Assembly: GCF_003205195.1 (NCBI RefSeq)
Contig: NZ_QJRY01000002.1
Coordinates: 310,001-374,000, forward strand
DNA length: 64,000 bases
DNA from: Peteryoungia wuzhouensis
GTDB taxonomy: Bacteria; Pseudomonadota; Alphaproteobacteria; Rhizobiales; Rhizobiaceae
Direction: 5' to 3'
The position numbers and the translations under genes were made by a program. The notes beneath the pieces were generated by a model. It was given only the letters and a program-made list of their open reading frames with translations, ran no database searches and was not told the origin of the DNA. Within the stretch, counting starts at the first letter, position 1. Each line of letters starts with the position of its first letter. Positions 47,560 to 57,024 of this stretch are shown one piece after another.

Positions 47560-48048
47560 CTATTCCTCGCCGGATTTCTGATTGTCCAGCATCATGTAGT
47601 CGAGCGGAAGTTCCGTCGTATACTTGATCTGCTCCATCGCGAATGCCGAGGACACGTCGCGGATCTCGATCTTGGCGATCATCCGCTTGTAGAAGGCGTC
47701 ATAGGCCGCAATGTCGGGCACGACGACCCGCAGCAGATAATCGACGTCGCCGCTCATGCGATAGAATTCGACCACCTCCGGGAATTCGGCCACAACTTCC
47801 GAAAAGCGCTTGAGCCATTCGATCGAGTGGCTGGAGGTTCGGATCGAGACGAAAACCGTAACCTTGGTGTTCACCTTGACCGGATCAAGCAGAGCCACGC
47901 GGCGGCGGATGACACCGTCCTCTTCCATCTTCTGGATGCGCCGCCAGCACGGCGTGGTGGACAGGCCGACCTTCTTTGCCAGGTCCGCCACGGCGAGGGT
48001 CGAATCCTCTTGAAGGATACGGAGGATTTTACGGTCGAGGCGATCCAT
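47560..48048 (-). CDS. Lrp/AsnC-family transcriptional regulator
   Basis: A 162-residue feast/famine regulator. The N-terminal helix-turn-helix is in DRKILRILQEDSTLAVADLA and VGLSTTPCWRRIQKMEEDGVI. The C-terminal RAM domain, which binds amino acids and forms octamers, covers the rest (FYRMSGDVDYLLRVVVPD). The start MDRLDRKI is favoured over MGIIM four codons earlier. A 9-bp inverted repeat with a following T5 run lies 18 bases upstream and may be its autoregulatory site. It converges with the AlkD-like gene. Confidence 0.92.
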   Translation of the reverse strand: MDRLDRKILRILQEDSTLAVADLAKKVGLSTTPCWRRIQKMEEDGVIRRRVALLDPVKVNTKVTVFVSIRTSSHSIEWLKRFSEVVAEFPEVVEFYRMSGDVDYLLRVVVPDIAAYDAFYKRMIAKIEIRDVSSAFAMEQIKYTTELPLDYMMLDNQKSGEE

Positions 48049-48060
48049 GATGATTCCCAT

Positions 48061-48095
48061 AAAAACTGATTTTCTCCGATATAGCCGAAAATCAG
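48061..48095 (-). promoter_or_regulatory. inverted repeat upstream of the Lrp-type gene (operator or terminator)
   Basis: On the minus strand CTGATTTTC and GAAAATCAG form a perfect 9-bp repeat with a 12-base spacer (48066-48095), immediately followed by TTTTT. It lies in the 51-base gap between the uracil-DNA glycosylase stop and the Lrp-type gene. The T-run suggests a terminator; the AT-rich symmetry suggests a regulator site. Confidence 0.5.
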
Positions 48096-48099
48096 CGTT

Positions 48100-48804
48100 T
48101 CAAGGAAAATCATTTCGCCCTATCAACAGAGAAACTTCCCGCCTGAGAACCGGCAAGAGCTCGACCTCGAACCACGGATGCCTTTTCAGCCAGCCTGTAT
48201 TGCGCCAGCTCGGATGCGGCAGAGGAAGCACCCTTGGACCCGGGACATTGGAAAGCAGCGTCTCCCGCCACCTCTGGACGGTCTCCGTCATTGTCCGTGC
48301 CCGACGGGAACCGAGATGCCAGGCTTGCGCATATTGCCCAATGGCGAGAATGAGCTCCACCTGCGGCATGGACCTCATCACGGTCTGACGCCAGTGCGGA
48401 GCACATTCCCTCCGGGGCGGCAGGTCATGGCCCTCGGCGTTGTATCCGGGAAAGCAGAAGCCCATGGGCGCAATCGCAAACAGAGAACGGTCGTAGAATG
48501 TGTCGCGATCGACACCGAGCCACAGGCGGAGCCGATCCCCGGAGGCATCGTTGAACGGAATGCCGGTTTCATGAACCCGGAGACCTGGTGCCTGACCTGC
48601 GATCAGCACCCTGGCCGTCGAGGAAAGATAGGCCACCGGTCGCGGTTCGTGCGGCATCCGGTAGTCCAGCCCGCCGTCGGGAGAATCCCTGCAGATCCGA
48701 CATTGCGAGATGGCGTGACTGAGCGCATCGACGGGTACCGCTTGTTCATCGGCTGCGTGTGATATCGCTCTGCCAGAAGCCACGAAGGCGCTTCCAGGAC
48801 TCAT
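48100..48804 (-). CDS. uracil-DNA glycosylase family protein (family 4-like, probable [4Fe-4S])
   Basis: A 234-residue protein predicted to remove uracil from DNA. The family 4/5 motifs are LIAGQAPGLRVHETGIPF near residue 68 (active-site loop) and LPLPHPSWR near residue 194 (DNA-intercalating loop). Four Cys residues at 35, 38, 117 and 134 have the spacing of the iron-sulfur ligands of family 4 enzymes (CX2C, then two further Cys about 17 apart). The GTG/ATG context overlaps the end of the thermonuclease gene by four bases, so the two are coupled. Uracil preference is inferred from family. Confidence 0.84.
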   Translation of the reverse strand: MSPGSAFVASGRAISHAADEQAVPVDALSHAISQCRICRDSPDGGLDYRMPHEPRPVAYLSSTARVLIAGQAPGLRVHETGIPFNDASGDRLRLWLGVDRDTFYDRSLFAIAPMGFCFPGYNAEGHDLPPRRECAPHWRQTVMRSMPQVELILAIGQYAQAWHLGSRRARTMTETVQRWRETLLSNVPGPRVLPLPHPSWRNTGWLKRHPWFEVELLPVLRREVSLLIGRNDFP

Positions 48805-49400
48805 GGCGTGTCTCCTCTAACCATCCAGCCGATCAGCGGCTCTAACAGGAATGTCCGAAACCATCCTCCCTGTTCCCGTGTCTCCAAAAGCCTTCGGCGC
48901 CGCCAGTCTTCCGGCCGCTCGAAGGTTCCGCCCCAAAGGCCGAGCCTGTCAGCCTTGGCCTGGCGTTCCGCCATGTGGTAGTCGCCGTCGGCAACGGCAA
49001 GTCCGGCACCCACAAGCTGGTGGCCGAGATCCACCTCGCCGCTCCGGCAGGTAACCAATCGCCGCCTATAACGATCTTCAGCATCTTCCGGTCCGAAGCA
49101 CTGGACGGCATTTGCCTCGATGAGGCTGATAAGCCCTGCCCTCGCCGCCAGCCCGCAATCATACGCGCCGTCTGCCCTGGTACACATCTGACCAAGCTCC
49201 GGCGCATCGAGACCACGCAGGCGCAGCCTTCGGCCATTGTCGGCAAGCGTATCCCCATCGATCACGACGAACGGACCGCTGAAGCGGAGGGCCTGATTGT
49301 TTTCCAGCTTCGCGATGATCAGCAACGCCAGGAACAGCATGGCAGCACCCACCCCCGCGTCTCGCAATTGCCGACCCCTCAGCGCCACATTGTCTCCCAT
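48801..49400 (-). CDS. membrane-anchored thermonuclease (staphylococcal nuclease-like)
   Basis: A 199-residue protein with an N-terminal signal anchor (about 18-31) and an SNase fold. Active-site equivalents are visible: VIDGDT (48-51), RLRLRGLDAPELG with the Arg and Glu of the catalytic set (62, 68), and RYRRRLV (about 110-116) supplying the second Arg. GLAVADGDYHMAERQAKADRLGLW near the end is typical. It probably sits in or outside the inner membrane. Its end overlaps the uracil-DNA glycosylase start by four bases. Confidence 0.87.
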   Translation of the reverse strand: MGDNVALRGRQLRDAGVGAAMLFLALLIIAKLENNQALRFSGPFVVIDGDTLADNGRRLRLRGLDAPELGQMCTRADGAYDCGLAARAGLISLIEANAVQCFGPEDAEDRYRRRLVTCRSGEVDLGHQLVGAGLAVADGDYHMAERQAKADRLGLWGGTFERPEDWRRRRLLETREQGGWFRTFLLEPLIGWMVRGDTP

Positions 49401-49506
49401 TTCAAAAACGAAACCTTTTCACACATGGCAAACAAATCCTTCCCCTGCAGGATCTTCTTAAGAATTGGTCGCTAAGTTCGACCAAGGCGCGGAAGACTGC
49501 AACTCC

Positions 49507-51042
49507 ATGAGTAACGGCGTATCGACATCGACGGACAAGAATGTTGTCGACCTGACGCGGGCACACCGCAACAGGGCAGCGACAAAGGCCGTGCGCACGA
49601 CCCGTGAGCGCTTGCAGTCCAGCCAGGGCATCTCGCCGGCATTCGACGTCGAAATTCTCGGCATGCACATCACCGCCACCCTGCAGGGTGCGGCGGTCAT
49701 TCCAGCGCTCCTGCTGCTCGTCGCGGGCTTCGGGTCCTATTTCACCTCGCAGCCGGAATTTTTCGTCTGGGCCCTGTTCGGGCTGACCATGCACGCGCTC
49801 GGAATCATTGTCGTCAAACGTGCCGCCCGCACGGAGATCACACCGCAGAACCAGAAGCGCTGGCGCCACATCCTTCTGTTGGCGCAAGTTGCGATGGGCA
49901 GCTGCTGGGCCGTCTTCGCCCTGCAGGATTGCACCGCATGCGACCAGACCGCCTTCCTCTTTTACAAGGGCGGCGTGCTTCTGCTGGCGCTCTCGATCAC
50001 GGCCATGGCGACGATGCTGTTGCGCCAGGCCGTTCTGGTCAGTTTTCTGCCGACCGTGATAGCGCTGAGCTATGTGGCGGCAAGCGGTCATCGGATGCTC
50101 GACCTCGGGCTGACGACCGTCTTCACCACCGCCCTGATCTTCTTCATCTACATCACGAACCGACTTCACCAGGCAAACCTGAAGCTTCTGTCCTTCCAGA
50201 CGGAGAAGGACGACCTGATCGCCGAGCTTGAAGTCGCCAACTCTCTCTCCGACGAAGCCAGACGCCGGGCGGAAGAGGCGAACATGGCGAAATCCCGCTT
50301 CCTCGCCTCGATGTCTCACGAACTGCGCACGCCCTTGAACGCCATTCTGGGCTTCTCGGAAGTCATGGCGACAGAGGTTCTCGGGCCCCTCAACAACCCG
50401 CTCTACAAGGAATATGCCGGCGATATCCATCGCTCTGGCAAACACCTGCTGGAACTGATCAACGAGATCCTCGACCTGTCGCGCATCGAGGCCGGAAAGT
50501 ATGAGCTGAACGAGGAGTCCGTTTCTCTGCTTGAACTGGCGGAAGATTGTATCGGCATGATCCAGCTGCGCGCCAAGTCGAAGAACATCCGCATCGAGGA
50601 GCAGTTCGAGATGAACCTGCCCTCGGTCTGGGCCGACGAGAAAGCAATGCGCCAGGTCATCCTGAACCTGCTGTCGAACGCCGTGAAGTTCACGCCCCAG
50701 GGTGGCGAGATCCGGGTAAAGGCTGGCTGGACGGCGGGTGGCGGACAATATGTCTCCATCCGCGACAACGGCCCAGGCATTCCGGAAGACGAGATCCCGG
50801 TGGTGCTCTCGGCATTCGGCCAGGGCTCGATCGCCATCAAGAGTGCCGAACAGGGAACCGGCCTCGGCCTGCCGATCGTCCAGGCGATCCTCGCCAAGCA
50901 TGGCGGTGAATTCAAACTCAAATCGAAGCTGCGCGAGGGCACGGAAGTCATCGCCATCCTGCCCTCGAACCGCGTGCTGGAAAGCCTGCCGGCCGTCAGC
51001 GAAGTCCGTGCAGTCGAACCGCGCCGTCGGCAGTTTGCCTGA
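49507..51042 (+). CDS. membrane sensor histidine kinase, PleC/DivJ/PdhS-like
   Basis: A 511-residue hybrid-free sensor kinase. About five to six hydrophobic helices occupy residues 60-220, then a short coiled coil. The HisKA domain has FLASMSHELRTPLNAILGFS with His271 as the phosphorylated residue. The ATPase domain shows the N box (QVILNLLSNAVKFTP), G1 (IRDNGPGIPEDEI) and G2 (GTGLGLPIVQAI). The stretch from VLGPLNNPLYKEYAGDIH through LLELINEILDLSRIEAGKYE resembles kinases acting on DivK in alphaproteobacterial cell-cycle control. That role is inference; no partner regulator is adjacent. Start MSNGVSTST has GGAAG upstream. Confidence 0.9.
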   Translation: MSNGVSTSTDKNVVDLTRAHRNRAATKAVRTTRERLQSSQGISPAFDVEILGMHITATLQGAAVIPALLLLVAGFGSYFTSQPEFFVWALFGLTMHALGIIVVKRAARTEITPQNQKRWRHILLLAQVAMGSCWAVFALQDCTACDQTAFLFYKGGVLLLALSITAMATMLLRQAVLVSFLPTVIALSYVAASGHRMLDLGLTTVFTTALIFFIYITNRLHQANLKLLSFQTEKDDLIAELEVANSLSDEARRRAEEANMAKSRFLASMSHELRTPLNAILGFSEVMATEVLGPLNNPLYKEYAGDIHRSGKHLLELINEILDLSRIEAGKYELNEESVSLLELAEDCIGMIQLRAKSKNIRIEEQFEMNLPSVWADEKAMRQVILNLLSNAVKFTPQGGEIRVKAGWTAGGGQYVSIRDNGPGIPEDEIPVVLSAFGQGSIAIKSAEQGTGLGLPIVQAILAKHGGEFKLKSKLREGTEVIAILPSNRVLESLPAVSEVRAVEPRRRQFA

Positions 51043-51044
51043 GA

Positions 51045-51467
51045 TTAGCCGAGCAGACGCGTGATGACGACATAACCGCTGAACGCGGCATTGGCCAAAA
51101 TCAGGCAGAAGACCGCGAAGGATCCGAGATCTTTGGCATTGCGACCGACCGTCGAAATCTCAGGCGAGATGCGGTCGACCAGTTCCTCTATCGCCGTATT
51201 GAGCGCCTCGACACAGAACATCAGCAGCATCAGCACGACAAAACCGAGGAATTCGAGCGGACTGGCACCGACAACCGCGAAAATGCCGAGGCCCGCCACG
51301 AACGCCAGGATCTCGTGACGGAAAGCGGCCTCCTGAATGAGGCGTTTGAAGCCTTGTGCCGAATATTGCCCCGCTGCGAAGAGATGGGCGATGCCGGTCT
51401 TCTTCTCGAACGCTTCGGCGGCAAGCTTGCGGGGGGCAGCAGGCCCCTTCTTCTTCATGTTAGCCAT
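51045..51467 (-). CDS. dgkA: diacylglycerol kinase
   Basis: A 140-residue inner-membrane enzyme that phosphorylates diacylglycerol, recycling the lipid left after phosphoglycerol is removed from phosphatidylglycerol. It has the small prokaryotic DgkA layout of three helices, with [15 protein letters not shown] and the signature [18 protein letters not shown]. The first ATG lies inside the end of cobT, whose stop overlaps by 8 bases. Its link to the phosphoglycerol transferase near 7 kb is functional at most, since that enzyme would produce diacylglycerol. Confidence 0.94.
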   Translation of the reverse strand: MANMKKKGPAAPRKLAAEAFEKKTGIAHLFAAGQYSAQGFKRLIQEAAFRHEILAFVAGLGIFAVVGASPLEFLGFVVLMLLMFCVEALNTAIEELVDRISPEISTVGRNAKDLGSFAVFCLILANAAFSGYVVITRLLG

Positions 51468-52482
51468 GGGACTTGTTGCTCACGCCCGCCTGGTCGAAGG
51501 TCGCCATGCCGGAATGGCAGGCAGCGGCCGCTTTCACGATGCCGGCGGCCAGTGCGGCACCGGTGCCCTCACCCAGCCGCATGCCCAGAGCAAGCAAAGG
51601 CGTCTTGCCGAGACGTTCGATGGCCCGCAGATGGCCCGGTTCAGCAGACACATGGCCGATCAGGCAGTGATCGAGGGCGGACGGATTGGCCGCCTTCAGG
51701 ATTGCCGCCGCTGCGGTCGCGACATAGCCGTCGATCAGGACTGGGATCTTCTCCATGCGGGCCGCAAGAATGGCACCGGCCATCGCCGCGATCTCGCGAC
51801 CGCCGAGGCGGCGCAAGATTTCCAGCGGATCGGACAGATGTTCGCGGTGAAACTCGACCGCCTGCTTCACGGCAGCAATCTTGCGCGACAGCACGTCGCC
51901 CTCGGACCCGGTACCCGGACCGACCCAGTCCTCGGCCTCACCGCCGTAAAGCGCCAGATTGATGGCCGCGGCGATGGTGGTGTTGCCAATGCCCATCTCG
52001 CCGATGCAGAGCAGATCCGTGCCCCCCGCGATCGCTTCCATGCCGAATGCCATGGTCGCTGCACAATCACGCTCGGAAAGGGCCGGCTCGCAGGTAATGT
52101 CCCCGGTCGGATAATCGAGCGCCAGATCGAAGATCTTCAGGCCGAGATCATGGGTCACGCAGATCTGGTTGATCGCCGCACCGCCTGCCGCGAAGTTTTC
52201 CACCATCTGCTGGGTGACGGAGGAAGGAAACGGCGTGATCCCGTGTTTGGTCACGCCGTGATTGCCGGCGAAAATCGCAACAAGCGGCCGGGTCACGGCC
52301 GGCGGGCGCCCCGTCCAGGCCGCGAGCCACATGGCGATTTCTTCCAGGCGTCCGAGCGCACCCGGCGGTTTGGTCAGCGTCCGGTCACGGTCGCGCGCGG
52401 CGACCAGGGCTGCGGTGTTGGGTCCCGGCAGATCGCGCAACAGGACGCGAAAATCGTCGAATGGCAGGCCGGTAACGGTCAT
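51460..52482 (-). CDS. cobT: nicotinate-nucleotide-dimethylbenzimidazole phosphoribosyltransferase
   Basis: Activates 5,6-dimethylbenzimidazole (the BluB product) to alpha-ribazole phosphate for the lower loop of cobalamin. The 340-residue protein shows [13 protein letters not shown] near the start, [35 protein letters not shown] and [14 protein letters not shown], which holds the catalytic Glu. The start [10 protein letters not shown] has AAGGA upstream. It is followed by an overlapping dgkA and is divergent from cobS. I found no riboswitch in the 110-base gap between the two cob genes. Confidence 0.96.
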   Translation of the reverse strand: MTVTGLPFDDFRVLLRDLPGPNTAALVAARDRDRTLTKPPGALGRLEEIAMWLAAWTGRPPAVTRPLVAIFAGNHGVTKHGITPFPSSVTQQMVENFAAGGAAINQICVTHDLGLKIFDLALDYPTGDITCEPALSERDCAATMAFGMEAIAGGTDLLCIGEMGIGNTTIAAAINLALYGGEAEDWVGPGTGSEGDVLSRKIAAVKQAVEFHREHLSDPLEILRRLGGREIAAMAGAILAARMEKIPVLIDGYVATAAAAILKAANPSALDHCLIGHVSAEPGHLRAIERLGKTPLLALGMRLGEGTGAALAAGIVKAAAACHSGMATFDQAGVSNKSHG

Positions 52483-52592
52483 GGGATGCGCTTCCTTGTA
52501 ATCTGCAGGCAAATCGGGCTTTGTGGCATCTCTCATACTGACCGCGCTCGCCAGTCTCAACTCAAAAAGCGGCGCGACCGGTCGTCATATGG

Positions 52593-53393
52593 ATGGATGA
52601 CGCATTGATGCTGAGCGGACGTGACCTGGTAACCGAAACGGCAAGGGCCGTGGCCTTCCTCAGCCGTATTCCAGTCCCAAACCGGTATTTCGAAACGCAT
52701 GATGGCAGCCTCGCGCGAACTGTTGCGGCATTTCCCCTCGCCGGCCTTCTGATTACCCTTCCTGCAGCCGCCCTGCTTGGCCTCCTCGCTCTCGTCGGAG
52801 CGCCACCGTTCGTCGCCGTCCTCGCAGCACTCACGCTGCACATGCTGGTGACCGGCGCGCTGCATGAAGACGGCCTGACCGACACAGCGGATGGTCTCGG
52901 AGGCGGCCGCAACCGCGCGCGGGCCCTGGAGATCATGAAGGACAGCCGCATCGGGACTTATGGCGCTCTCGCCCTGATCCTGTCGGTCGGATTGCGTATC
53001 GCTTCGATCGCCGCACTTGTGCCTGCCTGGCCGCCGCTGGCAACAGCACTTGCCTGGCTTGCCGCTGCGGCGCTCAGTCGCGCCGTCATGGTCTGGCACT
53101 GGTCATCTCTCCCCCCAGCAAAGACAGAGGGTGTCGCGGCATCCGTTGGCCAACCCGACCCAGGCGCCACGCGCATGGCCCTTGCCTTCGGGATCGCAGC
53201 ACCGGCTCTTCTCGGCGTCCTTGTCCTGCCCTTCGGCGCAACAGTCGTTGCTCTGATTGTGGCAGGCTTCCTGTCGGCTGGATTTACCGCCTTCGTGAGA
53301 TCGAAGATTGAGGGCCATACCGGCGACACCATCGGCGCCAGCCAACAGATCGCCGAGATCGGTTTTCTCGTCTCCCTTGCCATCCTCCTATAG
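52593..53393 (+). CDS. cobS: adenosylcobinamide-GDP ribazoletransferase
   Basis: Membrane-bound cobalamin synthase that joins adenosylcobinamide-GDP and alpha-ribazole. The 266-residue protein has several membrane helices, the metal-binding motif LHEDGLTDTADGLGGGRNR near residue 88 and EIMKDSRIGTYGALAL. In many rhizobia the same protein is called CobV. A Met five codons later is an alternative start. It is divergent from cobT and followed at 34 bases by the DUF1289 gene. Confidence 0.94.
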   Translation: MDDALMLSGRDLVTETARAVAFLSRIPVPNRYFETHDGSLARTVAAFPLAGLLITLPAAALLGLLALVGAPPFVAVLAALTLHMLVTGALHEDGLTDTADGLGGGRNRARALEIMKDSRIGTYGALALILSVGLRIASIAALVPAWPPLATALAWLAAAALSRAVMVWHWSSLPPAKTEGVAASVGQPDPGATRMALAFGIAAPALLGVLVLPFGATVVALIVAGFLSAGFTAFVRSKIEGHTGDTIGASQQIAEIGFLVSLAILL

Positions 53394-53427
53394 TCATCCG
53401 ATATAGAATGTGACCGAGAGGAACCCG

Positions 53428-53643
53428 ATGGAATCCCCCTGCATTCTGATCTGTTCGATCGACGACAAAACCGGCTTCTGTTTTGGCTGTGGACGCACCC
53501 GTGACGAGATCGGCCGCTGGACCGCCTATACCAGCGAAGAGCGCCGGGCGATCATGCAAGGCCTGCCGGCCAGGCTCGAAACGGTGGAACGCAAACCCCG
53601 CCGCGAGACAAGGCGGACACGCATGCAACGCGAGCGCGGCTGA
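53428..53643 (+). CDS. DUF1289 protein
   Basis: A 71-residue Cys-rich protein with the DUF1289 core [20 protein letters not shown] followed by [20 protein letters not shown]; the CxxxCxxD...C..CxRT pattern suggests metal binding. The tail is very basic. The ATG with GAGAGG upstream is preferred over a GTG six codons earlier. Its stop overlaps the next start by one base (TGATG). Function is unknown. Confidence 0.9.
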   Translation: MESPCILICSIDDKTGFCFGCGRTRDEIGRWTAYTSEERRAIMQGLPARLETVERKPRRETRRTRMQRERG

Positions 53644-54341
53644 TGCGATTTCTGCTCGGTATTGCGATCCTCGCCGTTGGTCTCGTGCTCCTGATCGTCA
53701 ATCACAACCAGGGTCAGACCTTCGGAATCGACAATGACGCCGTCGGCCGGATCGTGATTGCCCTCCCCATTCTGCTGATGATTTCGAGCGGCATCCTGCT
53801 CGGCCGGCGCTCGCTCGGCCAAAGTCTGCGGCAATTGTCCATCTGGGTGCTGATCGCGCTGACGCTGGTCACCGGCTATCTCTACCGCCATGACATGCGC
53901 ACCGTGGGCGAGCGGGTGCTCGCGGGCTTGGTCCCTGGCCGTGCGGTTACAGTGACGACGCCCGACGGCTCAACTGAAGTGGTTCTTCACAAGTCGCTCG
54001 GCGGCCATTTCGAGACCAGCATAGAGATCGGCCCGATCTCCGTGCCGGTCCTGATCGACACCGGCGCAAGCTCCGTCGCCCTGCGCTTCGAGGATGCGGT
54101 TCGGATCGGCATCGATCCCGCGACGCTTCAATTCACCCGCACCGTCCTGACCGCAAACGGCCAGGCACAGGCAGCCCCTCTACGCCTGCCGGAACTGCGT
54201 CTCGGGCCGATCGTGCGCACCGATGTCGCCGCAGTCGTGCTCGAGGAGGGACGACTGGATCAGAGCCTCCTCGGCATGAGCTTCCTGTCGACGCTGGGTT
54301 CACTGCAGATGCAGACGGACGAGTTGCGGTTGCGCGACTGA
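53643..54341 (+). CDS. TIGR02281-type clan AA aspartic (retropepsin-like) protease
   Basis: A 232-residue membrane-anchored single-domain aspartic protease. Three hydrophobic helices in the first ~80 residues are followed by a retropepsin fold, with PVLIDTGASSVALRF carrying the catalytic Asp-Thr-Gly and LLGMSFLSTLGSLQM as the conserved end strand. Like other retropepsins it must dimerise. It overlaps the DUF1289 start/stop and ends 3 bases from the convergent ABC-2 permease. The substrate is unknown. Confidence 0.9.
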   Translation: MRFLLGIAILAVGLVLLIVNHNQGQTFGIDNDAVGRIVIALPILLMISSGILLGRRSLGQSLRQLSIWVLIALTLVTGYLYRHDMRTVGERVLAGLVPGRAVTVTTPDGSTEVVLHKSLGGHFETSIEIGPISVPVLIDTGASSVALRFEDAVRIGIDPATLQFTRTVLTANGQAQAAPLRLPELRLGPIVRTDVAAVVLEEGRLDQSLLGMSFLSTLGSLQMQTDELRLRD

Positions 54342-54344
54342 GGT

Positions 54345-55106
54345 TCAGGTCCTGAGCTTGTACCCCGTGCGGAAGATGAAGGTGAGAACCGCCATGCACA
54401 CGGCGAGGAAGACGCCGATCATCGCCACGCTGATCATCGGATGCACATCCGACACCTCGAAGAAGCTCCAACGGAAACCGCTGACGAGATAGAGCACGGG
54501 ATTGAGGTGACTGACCGCCCGCCAGAACGGCGGCAGCATGTCGATCGAGTAGAAGGTGCCACCGAGGAAGGTCAGCGGCGGAACGACGAGCGAAGGCACG
54601 AGATTCAGCTGCTCGAAATTCTTCGCGAGCACGCCGATGATGAAACCCGCCAGGCTGAAGGTAACCGCCGTCAGCACCATGAACAGCAGCATCAACACCG
54701 GATGCGCGATATGAAGGTCGACGAAGAACATGGCCGTGAACAGGATGATCAGGCCGATCATCATGCCCTTGGTGGCCGCCGCACCGACGTAACCCAGAAG
54801 GATCTCGCCCATGGCGATGGGGGCCGATAGGATCTCGTAGATGGTCCCGGTAAACTTCGGGAAATAGATGCCGACCGAGCCATTGGAGATGCATTGGGTG
54901 ATCAGCGCAAGCATGATCAGCCCCGGCGTGATGAAGCCCCCATAGGAGACCCCGCCCACTTCCTGCATGCGCGATCCGACCGCAGCGCCGAACACGATAA
55001 AATAGAGCGCGGTCGACAAAACCGGCGAGATCACGCTCTGCAGCAGGGTGCGGCGGGTCCTTGCCATCTCGTAGAAATAGATCGACTTGATCGCTTCAAT
55101 GTTCAT
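54345..55106 (-). CDS. ABC-2 type exporter permease (YadH-like)
   Basis: A 253-residue membrane protein with six predicted helices. Family segments are [17 protein letters not shown] near residue 24, [18 protein letters not shown] and [20 protein letters not shown]. It partners the ATPase encoded immediately upstream, whose last codons overlap its start (ATGA). Such pairs export drugs, polysaccharides or lipids; the substrate is unknown. Confidence 0.92.
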   Translation of the reverse strand: MNIEAIKSIYFYEMARTRRTLLQSVISPVLSTALYFIVFGAAVGSRMQEVGGVSYGGFITPGLIMLALITQCISNGSVGIYFPKFTGTIYEILSAPIAMGEILLGYVGAAATKGMMIGLIILFTAMFFVDLHIAHPVLMLLFMVLTAVTFSLAGFIIGVLAKNFEQLNLVPSLVVPPLTFLGGTFYSIDMLPPFWRAVSHLNPVLYLVSGFRWSFFEVSDVHPMISVAMIGVFLAVCMAVLTFIFRTGYKLRT

Positions 55107-56029
55107 GCCTTGGCTCCGATCAGCGAGACGAAGATATCTTCCAGCGAGGTCTGGCGCGTCGAGAGATCGTCGAAGCGAACGCCCGCCGCTTCGAGCGCCT
55201 GCAACAGCCGCCCGATATGCGCATCATTGCTGCCAAGCTCGTAATTGTGCAGCAACTGATCACCCGCATCGTTCAATGTCAGGTCCCAGTCCGCCAGGCT
55301 GTCCGGGATCTCTGCAATCGGCGCCTGGAGATTGATCGCCAGCTGCTTCTTGCCGAGCTTGCGCATCAGCGCATCCTTGTTCTCGACCAGCAGCAGACGC
55401 CCCTTGTCGATCACCCCGATCCTGTCGGCAATCTCCTGCGCCTCCTCGATATAGTGGGTGGTGAGGATGATGGTGACGCCCGTCTTGCGCAAACGCTCCA
55501 CCAACTGCCACATGTCCTTGCGCAAGGCGACATCCACACCCGCTGTCGGCTCATCGAGAAACAGGATGCGCGGCTCGTGCGACAGCGCCTTGGCAATCAG
55601 CACACGGCGCTTCATGCCACCGGACAATTCGCGCAAGGCATTGTTCCGTTTATCGAACAACGACAGGTCCCGCAGGATCTGCTCGATCAGGGCTGGGTCG
55701 GCCTTCTTGCCGTTGAGGCCGCGTGAAAAGCTGACGGTATTGAACACCGTCTCGAACATGTCCGTGGTCAGCTCTTGCGGTACGAGGCCGATTTCGCCGC
55801 GGGTCTTGCGGAACTCCGTCACCACGTCATGACCGGCGACCATGACACTGCCGGCCGTTGGATTGGTCATACCGCAGATAATCGAGATCAGCGTCGTCTT
55901 GCCGGCGCCATTCGGACCGAGCAGTGCCAGGATCTCGCCCTCCTCGATATCGAAGCTGACGTCATCGAGGGCTTTGAAACCATTGGCGTAAGTCTTGGAA
56001 AGGGAGCGAATGGAGATGATGGGGGGCAT
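55103..56029 (-). CDS. ABC exporter ATP-binding protein (YadG-like)
   Basis: A 308-residue ATPase. It has Walker [14 protein letters not shown], the Q loop in GLVPQELT, the signature [12 protein letters not shown], Walker [13 protein letters not shown] and the H loop [14 protein letters not shown]-terminal extension of ~80 residues follows, as in YadG-type proteins. The start [10 protein letters not shown] is chosen over a Met 26 codons upstream. With the downstream permease it forms a two-gene exporter. Confidence 0.94.
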   Translation of the reverse strand: MPPIISIRSLSKTYANGFKALDDVSFDIEEGEILALLGPNGAGKTTLISIICGMTNPTAGSVMVAGHDVVTEFRKTRGEIGLVPQELTTDMFETVFNTVSFSRGLNGKKADPALIEQILRDLSLFDKRNNALRELSGGMKRRVLIAKALSHEPRILFLDEPTAGVDVALRKDMWQLVERLRKTGVTIILTTHYIEEAQEIADRIGVIDKGRLLLVENKDALMRKLGKKQLAINLQAPIAEIPDSLADWDLTLNDAGDQLLHNYELGSNDAHIGRLLQALEAAGVRFDDLSTRQTSLEDIFVSLIGAKA

Positions 56030-56199
56030 GGGGCGCTCGGTCACTGAAAAGGTGTGACCTATATAGGCGCCTCGCCCAGTTTCGCCAGAGCCCGGCCGGA
56101 GACGCACTGTCCACCGTCAAAGACAATGGCGCCGGAAACTCCGACGCCATACCGTGATGCCTCAAGCGCAACAGAGAAGGACGTTCAACGCGCCCCGTA

Positions 56200-57024
56200 T
56201 TACTTCGAGCGTGCCTGTGCAGCCTTGATCTGGACCAGCGTATCCAGGTTCTGGTTGACTCGGCAGTAGAATTCCTCGTCGATGAAGGGGCGCAGCATGA
56301 AGTCGTTGCCGCCGACCTTCAGGAAGCGCGCCGACAAGAGACGGTTGGTCGAAGAGGAAACGCCGATGATCCGCAACTCGTGCGAGCCGCGAACAGCGCG
56401 GATGCGTCGTGTGAGTTCGAAACCATCGATGTCGGGCATGTTGTAGTCGGTGACGACGAGCCCGATGTCGGAATTGGCCTTCAGGATCTCGATAGCCTTG
56501 GCCCCGCTTTCAGCCAGGCTGACACGGAAATTGTAACGCTTCAGGCGGCTGGAAAGCAGAACGCGCGCCGTTGCGCTGTCGTCGACGATCAGGACGTGAT
56601 GGCGGTGATTGGTCAGGAAGCGGTAGACTGATTCAGCCAGCATCTCCACGGCGAAGATGTTGTCCTTGAGGATATAGTCGACGATGTCCTTGGCCAGCAG
56701 CTTCTCACGGATCTCATCGTGGAACGTCCCGGTAAAGACGATGGTCGGGATGTTGCAGTCGATCAGATATTCCAAGGCCTCGCCATTCTCGGCACCCGGC
56801 AGGTTGATGTTGGAGATCGCAAGAGTTACCGGCTCGTCGGACAGTTCATTGGCCATCTGCAGATCCTCGAAGGTTCTGCAGATCTCGACATCGACACCCA
56901 TCAATTCTCGAAGGCGCTGGCTGATCATCTGCGTGAAGACATTCGAGTCCTCCCCGAGGATGATCCGGACGTCGGGAAATGTCTCCCCGGAATACTGCAT
57001 TCCGGATATACCAAGGATAGCCAT
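56200..57024 (-). CDS. double-receiver response regulator without output domain
   Basis: A 274-residue protein of two receiver domains and nothing else. REC1 (about 18-137) keeps an acidic pair (GEDS, 24-27), a Thr (VFTGT) and Lys120, but has Asn72 where the phosphoacceptor Asp is expected (AISNINLPG). REC2 (about 143-265) has VLIVDDSATARVLL and the acceptor Asp193 in VVTDYNMPD, but the conserved Lys is Arg245 (MLRPF). So each half is degenerate in a different way. It could be a phosphorylation adaptor acting by protein contact. The start MAILGISG was preferred. It is not next to its kinase. Confidence 0.87.
   Translation of the reverse strand: MAILGISGMQYSGETFPDVRIILGEDSNVFTQMISQRLRELMGVDVEICRTFEDLQMANELSDEPVTLAISNINLPGAENGEALEYLIDCNIPTIVFTGTFHDEIREKLLAKDIVDYILKDNIFAVEMLAESVYRFLTNHRHHVLIVDDSATARVLLSSRLKRYNFRVSLAESGAKAIEILKANSDIGLVVTDYNMPDIDGFELTRRIRAVRGSHELRIIGVSSSTNRLLSARFLKVGGNDFMLRPFIDEEFYCRVNQNLDTLVQIKAAQARSK

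Noticed and set aside
49402..50901. 499-codon minus-strand frame opposite the histidine kinase
   Set aside because: Shadow frame; the kinase H, N and G boxes are on the other strand.
52483..52592. Possible cobalamin riboswitch between cobT and cobS
   Set aside because: The gap is 110 bases and lacks a B12 box on either strand.
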